Assembly (NCBI GenBank): GCA_002422795.1
Contig: DITJ01000024.1
Location: 1-34,425, forward strand
DNA: 34,425 nucleotides
Direction: 5' to 3'
DNA from: Alphaproteobacteria bacterium UBA6187
GTDB taxonomy: Bacteria > Pseudomonadota > Alphaproteobacteria > Rickettsiales > UBA6187
In this document: positions 1 to 5,957 of the stretch, in pieces
Layout of the letters: each line of letters opens with the position of its first letter
Position numbering within the stretch: the first letter of the stretch is position 1
Notes under the pieces: generated by a model
What the model was told of the DNA's origin: nothing
Database searches by the model: none
Seen by the model: only the letters and a program-made list of their open reading frames with translations
Program-made: the position numbers and the translations under genes

Positions 1-59
1 AAACCCAGGAGGCCGAAGACAAACGGCTCGATCAGCTAACCCTGTTTAACAGGCAATAG
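1..59 (+). CDS. 3' end of an unidentified gene cut by the window edge
   Basis: An open frame running in from the left edge reads TQEAEDKRLDQLTLFNRQ and stops at TAG 57-59. The residues are charged and plausible as a protein C-terminus. The frame ends just before an inverted repeat (68-84) that separates it from the convergent 616-aa gene. Only about 18 codons are visible, so no family can be named. Confidence 0.4.
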   Translation, partial: TQEAEDKRLDQLTLFNRQ

Positions 60-67
60 GTAACACT

Positions 68-113
68 AACCGCTTCGAGCGGTTCTATATCAAACTCCCA
101 CTTTTAGTGGGAG
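68..113. terminator. Two hairpins between convergent genes
   Basis: The sequence holds two perfect 7-bp stems: AACCGCT/AGCGGTT with loop TCG (68-84), and CTCCCAC/GTGGGAG with loop TTTTA (95-113). The second lies inside the last codons of the 616-aa gene. Neither is followed by a long T tract on either strand. A bidirectional terminator between the converging genes is an inference from position and structure. Confidence 0.35.
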
Positions 114-1935
114 TAATTGACTTAGCAAAATTATTGATATCCATTGAAGGGGCAAGTGATTCTATATTTGTGATTATTTCATCCAGAGTGTTGCCAAATT
201 GTATTGTATCGGTTGCAAAATCATAAGCGGCATTTGGGAATACATCGGCAAAAGTGCCCTGCACAAGGAATTTCGTAAGGAAGTGGTTAAAGAATAAATC
301 CCATGCACCCTCTGACATTGGAACGCTGCCAATATTAGTATAAATAAAGTCCAGCCCGGTTATTTTCTCCAGGAACGCCATTTTTCTTGGATCAAATTCT
401 ATTCCGGCACCGCCAACATCATAAACCTCTTCTGCGGTTACATTCTCAACATCTGCCCACCTGAAAAGAAAGCTCTGGAATTTTTCATTTATCTTATAAA
501 AATCAGCAGGCCCAAGCCCTGCAATTTCCTCCGCCATTAGTAGCAGATCGTTATCAAGGGTCATTGCCGCCTGCCATGAATATAAAGCGCCATATCCCCT
601 GGAATACGGCAGCAGAACCGCGTTTACATCAAGTGCAAATTCGGAACCAAGCGCTTGGTCTGGGTTGTTTTCTATACCGATTGTTACGTTATCAAAGCCA
701 AATGAAACTTCATGGATAGTACGTGTATTACCATTTGAGAATGTTACATCCGCAATCGCAGTCCTTATATTACCATTTACCACTTCATAATTATTTTGTT
801 TTTGCAGGGATATTTGGGTGATACCGCTTTGGGTAAGAGTTGTCATTTCGCCCGAGTCAACAATTCCGTTTGCATTGGTATCGCGCCATAATTTTAGCAG
901 GTTAAACTGGCTATCGTTGGCATTTATTTTATTGTCGTTATTGGAATCATAAAGCTTTAATTCAGCAAAGCCTGCCGTGTCCTGATTGCCGAACATTTCA
1001 CTGATGTCATCAATATTGCCGTTGGCATTTTTATCTATCACCAGGAAGGCATCATCGCCACCTGCGCGTGTCCAGCCCGTATCTTCCGCGGTACCGTCTT
1101 CATTCAGGTCAAAGCCGGTATTGGCCACTTGCCAGGAATCCAGCTCCAGCCCATCACCATCCATATCAATAATTAACGGATCACAAAATAGGCTGCGCTC
1201 AACTGCGTCACCGAAATCACCGGCAGCAGTTTCTACAGTTGGGGAAACCTCACTTTCGGGACTCTCCGGAACAGCAATCTTATCTCCCGGCCTTATTAAA
1301 ACATAGTCCTCGCCATTTTCATTAAAACGCCTTTCTGCCAAATATTCATTACCCGGAATATTTATTAACTCATCAACTGTTATGTCATATTGCTTCGCTA
1401 TGCCCCAAACTGTGTCACCATGGTTAACAGAATAAGTAACTTTTCCGCCTGAATCGGTGCTATTCACTTCTATTGAATCTGACCCCAGAATATGCGCATA
1501 CTTCGCTAAATCTTTTAAGCTAGAGGAAACTGTCTTAGTTACATCGCCTAAAACATCACCTGTTATATATTCGTTTGTACCAAAAATTACAGCAGTGGTT
1601 GCAACGCCAGCTATAATAAAGGCTGCTGCTGGAGCGGAAGCTGCAACCCCGGCCGCAGCCAATAATTTTACAGCGAATAGACCTGCGGCACCACCGGCGC
1701 TAGCAGCGGTAGCTTCAACAGAAAATTGGGAAACGCCATCTATAATGGCTTCTAATACAGTAACATCTCCATTTTGAACACGTTGTATCTGAATTGCTGT
1801 TGAATAAATAATTGTCCCGGAAGATGCAACTATTCTTAATAATGGTATAGGTTTTCCTGCACTTACAGGATCCTCAATGAGATTAATAAAAAAACTTTCT
1901 AAAAACCCACCTGTAAGTGTATATGGATCGCTCAT
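85..1935 (-). CDS. LysM and calcium-binding effector-like protein (RTX-related)
   Basis: This 616-aa protein is modular. Residues about 76-120 are a long Ala/Gly-rich hydrophobic stretch that could insert into a membrane. A LysM-like domain follows (about 167-223, GDTVWGIAKQYDITVDELI), suggesting peptidoglycan binding. Residues 252-370 carry dockerin/EF-hand-like calcium loops (DMDGDGLELD, DKNANGNIDD, DSNNDNKINAND, DTNANGIVDSGE). Residues about 440-575 (FLFRWADVENV, DPRKMAFLEKITG) resemble a domain found near the C-termini of very large RTX/hemolysin-type calcium-binding proteins. It lacks GGxGxD nonapeptide repeats and a Sec signal, and no type I secretion genes are nearby. The ATG at 1935 follows AGGA. 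The gene starts 20 bp after the 250-aa membrane protein gene, so they are probably co-transcribed. A secreted or surface effector is inferred; the killing activity, if any, is unknown. Confidence 0.7.
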   Translation of the reverse strand: MSDPYTLTGGFLESFFINLIEDPVSAGKPIPLLRIVASSGTIIYSTAIQIQRVQNGDVTVLEAIIDGVSQFSVEATAASAGGAAGLFAVKLLAAAGVAASAPAAAFIIAGVATTAVIFGTNEYITGDVLGDVTKTVSSSLKDLAKYAHILGSDSIEVNSTDSGGKVTYSVNHGDTVWGIAKQYDITVDELINIPGNEYLAERRFNENGEDYVLIRPGDKIAVPESPESEVSPTVETAAGDFGDAVERSLFCDPLIIDMDGDGLELDSWQVANTGFDLNEDGTAEDTGWTRAGGDDAFLVIDKNANGNIDDISEMFGNQDTAGFAELKLYDSNNDNKINANDSQFNLLKLWRDTNANGIVDSGEMTTLTQSGITQISLQKQNNYEVVNGNIRTAIADVTFSNGNTRTIHEVSFGFDNVTIGIENNPDQALGSEFALDVNAVLLPYSRGYGALYSWQAAMTLDNDLLLMAEEIAGLGPADFYKINEKFQSFLFRWADVENVTAEEVYDVGGAGIEFDPRKMAFLEKITGLDFIYTNIGSVPMSEGAWDLFFNHFLTKFLVQGTFADVFPNAAYDFATDTIQFGNTLDEIITNIESLAPSMDINNFAKSITPTKSGSLI

Positions 1936-1955
1936 GATACTATTTTCCTATCTAA

Positions 1956-2708
1956 TTAATTTAAAATCTCAGGGTGTAATTTAATATAATCCGTTGCCCA
2001 TCGTGATAAATAATAACCACCTTCTCCATCAATCTTTATATATCCAATTATTTTTTTTGAGAGCAAGTTATCAATTAGTATCTTGTTTGAGGTGTTTTTT
2101 ATAAAAACTTTACCATGAAGGCTATTTCTTACACTCGTGTCAAGAAAGCCAGGCAACATTTCAGTGTCGGTTATTATCTTTCTTAAGAGTTCCTTTTCCT
2201 CTGTATTAAATTTGTAATCACCAACATGCTTTTTCCATAACTTTATCAGAAATTTATTTGCAAAGAATTTATGCAGTTTTAAACCAATTTTTCTTTCATA
2301 ATATATCCTGAAAAACCAACAAGAAAACGCAAATGTTGCTCCGGTAATATAAAATACAAAGGCCTTGTTTATTAAAAGAAGGGTAGATAAATTGTAAATA
2401 ATAACCGCCAATAACACGGATGTTATAAAATAAAGGAGTGTAATTACATTACTTGCAGCATTTATATACTTCGTAAAATTTCCACTGCCACCAAGCGCCT
2501 TAAATCTAAAGGCATAAATCATATCAGGCTCCTGCGGCCCACTAACCCTGTAAATAAAATAAAAATAACCAAACATAGATAATAGCCATAACACCCACAA
2601 AGACGGAACTATAAAAAACATGGATATTATTACAGCATAGCCCACTCCAAGCTCAATGCGGCTCTTCCTTAGGTTTTTTGCGTCTACATCTATCTGATTA
2701 CTATTCAT
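1956..2708 (-). CDS. Membrane protein with superinfection-exclusion-B-like C-terminus
   Basis: This 250-aa protein has about four hydrophobic segments (roughly residues 22-55, 88-112 and 115-135) and then a soluble C-terminal half. The last 80 residues (EEKELLRKII, then NLLSKKIIGYIKIDGEGGYY, ending WATDYIKLHPEIL) resemble the C-terminus of SieB-type superinfection-exclusion proteins, which typically end in W-A-x-x-Y-L-x-x-H-P-E-L-L. That match is from memory of the family and is tentative. The gene lies 20 bp upstream of the 616-aa effector-like gene and downstream of repeat copy A. By position it could be the effector's partner or immunity protein, which is an inference. Confidence 0.6.
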   Translation of the reverse strand: MNSNQIDVDAKNLRKSRIELGVGYAVIISMFFIVPSLWVLWLLSMFGYFYFIYRVSGPQEPDMIYAFRFKALGGSGNFTKYINAASNVITLLYFITSVLLAVIIYNLSTLLLINKAFVFYITGATFAFSCWFFRIYYERKIGLKLHKFFANKFLIKLWKKHVGDYKFNTEEKELLRKIITDTEMLPGFLDTSVRNSLHGKVFIKNTSNKILIDNLLSKKIIGYIKIDGEGGYYLSRWATDYIKLHPEILN

Positions 2709-2761
2709 AAATTAATCTTAAATATATTTATCATACATGCACCCTACCCATATCAGGTATT

Positions 2762-3006
2762 AGTAATATTAAAACATCACGCCACCATTCTAAGTTGAAT
2801 ATCCCTATTATCATTATCCGCTACCAAGGTCAAGCATAGAATAAACCCCTGATTGAACCGAGGCTGTCTAAACCATAAGGATTTAACTCGGCGAAGCATG
2901 CTATATCCTGATTGCCGAATATTTCGCTTATATCTTCGATATTGCCGTTGGTATTTTTATCTATCACCAGGAAGGCATCATCACCACCCGCCTGTGTCCA
3001 GCCCGT
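2762..3006 (-). repeat. Effector 3' remnant, repeat copy A
   Basis: On the minus strand this reads TGWTQAGGDDAFLVIDKN, then GNIEDISEIFGNQDIACFAE, closely matching residues about 287-326 of the intact 616-aa protein. It then switches to the tail shared with copies B and C, here broken by a stop and a frame change. About 20 bases after the tail stop (2777-2779) also match copy C. It is fused to the 3' end of the membrane protein gene at 2981-3481. It is a decayed fragment, not a working gene. Confidence 0.8.
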
Positions 3007-3481
3007 TATTCAAAATAAATTTATGCCGGAACCAATAGCCACCTTTCTTGTATGGCAAGCTTTTACTAAGCGATAATTTTATACCATCTTTTTCGTTGCA
3101 TATTTGTCTTGTTTCATCAAGTCTTATAATGGCACTTGCATCAAGTTCTTTTATTACGGTTTGAGTTTTTTTATTTATAAAAACCAGAAGAACCTCCCCA
3201 TCAGAAGACCCATAAGATTCAGGAATTATTCCTTTGTAATTAAAACCAAGACTTCCTTCCAACTTAAGTCTACTGTATATTTCATATGCATGGATGGCAC
3301 ATACATAATCCCAATCAAAATTAGTTATATCTTTTAAAAAAATATGATTTTCCTTTTTCTCCGATTTCATAGAAAGCATTTTATAAAAGTGCAGTTCATC
3401 ACGGTAGATATAATTGTATAAGCCACCCCCAATTAAAAATGTCAGAATAAGTAAAGCCAAATATGCAAATAATTTTCTCAC
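2981..3481 (-). CDS. Membrane-anchored T-x-F-x-W-x3-C family protein (immunity-like)
   Basis: The preferred start is the GTG at 3481. It has GGAGGA 8 nt upstream and begins 1 nt after the preceding stop; an in-frame ATG at 3496 is possible but worse placed. The product starts MRKLFAYLALLILTFLIGGG, a single membrane anchor, followed by an exported domain with the motif DITNFDWDYVC and a second Cys (TRQIC). The same motif occurs in the genes at 4199-4636 and 4773-5231, so the three are diverged paralogues. The last residues (NGLDTGGW) come from effector sequence of copy A read out of frame. The native C-terminus has therefore been replaced by a deletion fusion. The immunity role is inferred from the array context. 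Confidence 0.6.
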   Translation of the reverse strand: MRKLFAYLALLILTFLIGGGLYNYIYRDELHFYKMLSMKSEKKENHIFLKDITNFDWDYVCAIHAYEIYSRLKLEGSLGFNYKGIIPESYGSSDGEVLLVFINKKTQTVIKELDASAIIRLDETRQICNEKDGIKLSLSKSLPYKKGGYWFRHKFILNNGLDTGGW

Positions 3482-3482
3482 T

Positions 3483-3791
3483 TTAAATTCCTCCATTTCT
3501 TTTCCGCTCTTTTTTAGTCCGTATTATTATACGCTTACATAAGAAAATTATTCCGAGCGGAGGTAGAAAAAATATAATAAAAACAAAAATAAAGCCAGGA
3601 TCAAAAAATGCTGTAACTGACTTCTGAAAATCGTAATTTTTTTGAAATATTATAAATAAAGAAATGGGTATAAGGGATAAAACTAATATTAACCAAACCT
3701 TCCCCAAAAATAAAAACAAACCAAAAAATTTAATTTTGGTTTCAAGATTTCGTTTTCTTATAGCTGCAATATCGTTATTAGTAATAAACAT
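3483..3791 (-). CDS. Small two-helix membrane protein
   Basis: This 102-aa product has two hydrophobic segments (about residues 22-50 and 64-85) separated by a short loop, and a very basic C-terminus (CKRIIIRTKKERKRNGG). I do not recognise the family. Its stop lies 1 nt before the GTG start of the T-x-F-x-W family gene, and its 3' end carries that gene's ribosome binding site, so the two are translationally coupled. It begins about 50 bp downstream of the stop in repeat copy B. An accessory membrane protein of the array unit is the simplest reading. Confidence 0.5.
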   Translation of the reverse strand: MFITNNDIAAIRKRNLETKIKFFGLFLFLGKVWLILVLSLIPISLFIIFQKNYDFQKSVTAFFDPGFIFVFIIFFLPPLGIIFLCKRIIIRTKKERKRNGGI

Positions 3792-3839
3792 TGTTTTCTG
3801 CTTCTTAATTCTTCGTTGCTAAGCTGATACAGCTTCAAT

Positions 3840-4023
3840 TCAAGCTGCTATTTTAAGTTGAACATCGCTATTATCATTATTCGGTACGAAGGTCAAGCGG
3901 ATAAATAAACCCTTAGTTGAATTGAAGGCGTTGAAATCATAAAGCTTTAACTCGGCAAAGCCTGCCATGTTCTGATTGCCGAACATTTCACTGATATCAT
4001 CAATATTGCCGTTGGCGTTTTTT
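3840..4023 (-). repeat. Effector 3' remnant, repeat copy B
   Basis: The minus strand reads KNANGNIDDISEMFGNQN, then MAGFAELKLYD, nearly identical to residues about 302-330 of the intact 616-aa protein. It then continues in an unbroken frame to a different tail ending PNNDNSDVQLKIAA, with a stop at 3840-3842. The tail matches copy C closely and is absent from the intact protein. The upstream side joins the fragment at 4022-4196 out of frame. Confidence 0.8.
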
Positions 4024-4196
4024 ATGCATTACGAAATGTATCAACATCATTATTATGAGCAGTCTCTCCATTGATAACAAAACTACCATCTGGATTTCTA
4101 GCTAGTGGACGCACATTGTCATTAAAAGCCTGATAGGCCTCCTGTGCATATAAGGACTTTAAAATACTTTTTGATAGCTTCAATAGAATTTATCAT
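4022..4196 (-). pseudogene. Frameshifted N-terminal remnant of an effector-like gene
   Basis: An ATG at 4196 lies 2 nt after the stop of the 145-aa gene, with GAGGAG just upstream. It encodes MINSIEAIKKYF and, after a one-base frame change, SLYAQEAYQAFNDNVRPLA, RNPDGSFVINGETAHNND and VDTFRNA, then TAA. Copy B of the effector 3' end follows immediately but out of frame. The arrangement looks like an effector gene whose middle was deleted, leaving its start coupled to the upstream membrane protein gene. I do not recognise the N-terminal family. Confidence 0.5.
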
Positions 4197-4198
4197 GC

Positions 4199-4636
4199 CT
4201 ACTCCTCAGAGATTATGAAATAGTTTTTTTCATATTGTTTTGTATTAAAAAATTGGGTTTTTTGGTAAAAACTTATCTTTGCATTGTAATTATAACACTT
4301 GAAATACGAGCTTTCTATATCAACTATGAATCGTGAAATCTTAATAGGTAATTCTGATTTCTGTGATTTAAAGATTACAGTATTTACACTATCATTATCT
4401 CCAAAAAGGCTTTTTTGATCATATGGCCCATAGAAGCATGCCTCAACCCATATAAAATCTGTTAAATGGTTTAAGGGGATATTCTGCGCCTGAGTTTTAG
4501 CTAAAACATCCAGCTTACTTTCAAAATCCTGCACAATACTATTATACTTCGTCTTATCTATGGATTGAGCAAATAAAAAGCCAGCTATTGCAACAGCTAA
4601 TGTAAGCATTGTAAAATAAACAAATTTCCTAATCAT
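4199..4636 (-). CDS. Membrane-anchored T-x-F-x-W-x3-C family protein (immunity-like)
   Basis: This 145-aa product starts MIRKFVYFTMLTLAVAIAG, a signal anchor or signal peptide (possible cleavage after LFA). A small exported domain follows with HLTDFIWVEACFYGPY and a later YFKCYNY. The T-x-F-x-W-x3-C-x3-Y pattern plus a second Cys matches the products at 2981-3481 and 4773-5231. Two conserved cysteines in an exported domain suggest a disulfide. It is separated by 136 bp from the upstream paralogue, and its stop lies 2 nt before the start of an effector remnant. The family resembles widespread small exported proteins with an F-x-W-D-x-x-x-x-x-x-P-Y signature; the immunity role is inferred. Confidence 0.6.
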   Translation of the reverse strand: MIRKFVYFTMLTLAVAIAGFLFAQSIDKTKYNSIVQDFESKLDVLAKTQAQNIPLNHLTDFIWVEACFYGPYDQKSLFGDNDSVNTVIFKSQKSELPIKISRFIVDIESSYFKCYNYNAKISFYQKTQFFNTKQYEKNYFIISEE

Positions 4637-4772
4637 TGTTTGCTACTGATTTATATCAGCATCTTGGCTGCAATGTAATTATCTTTTTCATTACAGATAG
4701 AGCTGCGATTTAAAAATTAGATTAAAATAGTGATAATATGAATGTAATGTAAACTGAACTAAGACATAAATA

Positions 4773-5231
4773 CTATTCCTCTTTAAATACTATCAACAAA
4801 TTAGTGACTCTTTGATTATTAGGCTCATTGTTTTTAATAATCTTAAAAAATACATTATCTTTAGATTCAAAACATTTTCCGTATTGTTTGGAATCCATCT
4901 CGCCCCAAATAAGCCTGTTTATTTTGATGTAAACAGAATTCTTATTGGTTTCAAATTTAAGTGTAAAATATACTTCATCTCCAGCCCATGGAACGTCTAG
5001 ACTATGCCCATAAGCTCCATAAATACAAAATTTATTCCAAGCAAATTTAGTGAGTTCTTTTGCAGCAATGACATCCTTTTCAGACTTTAGTAAGAAATCT
5101 AGTTTAGCGAGCAGGTATATTTCTTCAGAGGTATTAGCGTATATTTCTTTTTTATTAATAAGAGCTAAATACAGAAGCGCTATAAATAATATAAAAATAA
5201 ATAAGTATTTTAACATATTCATAAAATTCAT
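4773..5231 (-). CDS. Membrane-anchored T-x-F-x-W-x3-C family protein (immunity-like)
   Basis: The start is taken at the ATG at 5231 (MNFMNMLKYLFIFILF), which puts a single membrane helix at the N-terminus. An in-frame ATG at 5273 would add 14 polar residues. The exported part carries ELTKFAWNKFCIYGAY and a second Cys (YGKCFES), like its paralogues at 4199-4636 and 2981-3481. Codons are very A+T-rich. It starts about 75 bp after the stop in repeat copy C. Function is unknown; a self-protection protein for a lost effector is an inference from the repeated layout. Confidence 0.6.
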   Translation of the reverse strand: MNFMNMLKYLFIFILFIALLYLALINKKEIYANTSEEIYLLAKLDFLLKSEKDVIAAKELTKFAWNKFCIYGAYGHSLDVPWAGDEVYFTLKFETNKNSVYIKINRLIWGEMDSKQYGKCFESKDNVFFKIIKNNEPNNQRVTNLLIVFKEE

Positions 5232-5287
5232 CACTAAGCACTCTTGAATTGCATAATCTTGTTTTATTTGCATTTATAAAATTATTA

Positions 5288-5413
5288 TAAGTAATATTAA
5301 AACATCACGCTGCTATTTTAAGTTGAACATCTCTATTATCATTATCCGGCACGAAGGTCAAGAGGACAAATAAACCCTTAGTTGAATTGAAGGTGTTAAA
5401 ATCATAAAGCTTT
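5288..5413 (-). repeat. Effector 3' remnant, repeat copy C
   Basis: On the minus strand this begins KLYDFNTFNSTKGLF and ends PDNDNRDVQLKIAA with a stop at 5305-5307. It matches the tail of copy B and, beyond the stop, about 20 bases of copy A. Only the last four residues before the tail (KLYD) correspond to the intact 616-aa protein. The upstream edge, after AAAGC at about 5413, runs into unrelated sequence. Confidence 0.75.
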
Positions 5414-5582
5414 CTCTTAGAAAGGTGTTTGCTCTAAAGTGGTTTCATTAATCTGGATAGAGTATAGAACAGTAATTTACAAGAAACAGCCGCTATCATA
5501 TAAGGCTGTTTTAGGTTCATAAGAACCGTTAATCTGATACAAAACCACCCATACTTCCTTTTTATTCTTTCTATCTATTATT
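5414..5582. other. Unassigned stretch between repeat copy C and DUF2971-like remnant
   Basis: The minus strand has a readable frame down to a stop at 5477-5479 (IIDRKNKKEVWVVLYQING, then SYEPKTALYDSGCFL). It has no start of its own that avoids overlap with the DUF2971-like remnant. It may be the tail of another lost gene. I see no promoter or RNA gene here. Confidence 0.3.
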
Positions 5583-5943
5583 TTAATAGACTGGCTCAAT
5601 TTTTTCACTCGACCAACTAACTCTAGAATCCAAGGCAGGTGCAAAAGCTTTAATAATTTTAAGAACAACTTGATAATACCATTTAGGCGCATAGGGGTTT
5701 ACGTATATATTTTCAATATACTTTGAAGCATTCCAACCCACAATAAAGCCATCAGGCGGATATTCTCCTCTTTGAACAGTATTCAATAAAATCATCCGCA
5801 CTTCTTTTTCATGTTAATTTATCTTCTAACAAATCAGATCTTGGAAAATAAAGTTTATTATTAGAAATCAACCATATAAATTTACTTATATCCATATACC
5901 GCCATACCTTTGCATTCTCATTGTCAGGCTGAAGAAATTTCAT
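5583..5943 (-). pseudogene. DUF2971-like gene remnant
   Basis: Two pieces in different frames fit the ends of a DUF2971-type protein. The first (5809-5943, 44 codons) reads MKFLQPDNENAKVWRYMD, then ISKFIWLISNNKLYFPRSDL, like the usual N-terminus (W-R-Y-M-D, K-L-Y-F-x-R-x-D). The second (5583-5801) reads IENIYVNPYAPKWYYQVV and ends SSEKIEPVY, like the usual C-terminus. The middle, well over 100 residues in family members, is missing. The remnant begins 15 bp after the mutS stop. DUF2971 proteins are often found in defence or mobile regions; the function is not established. Confidence 0.5.
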
Positions 5944-5957
5944 ATCACTCTCTTTCC

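Noticed and set aside
2853..3038. Plus-strand open frame across repeat copy A
   Set aside because: It is the antisense of effector remnant sequence, has no protein-like composition and no ribosome binding site.
5477..5692. Minus-strand open frame of 71 codons
   Set aside because: Its first half is an out-of-frame reading of the DUF2971-like remnant; only the downstream part was kept as unassigned sequence.
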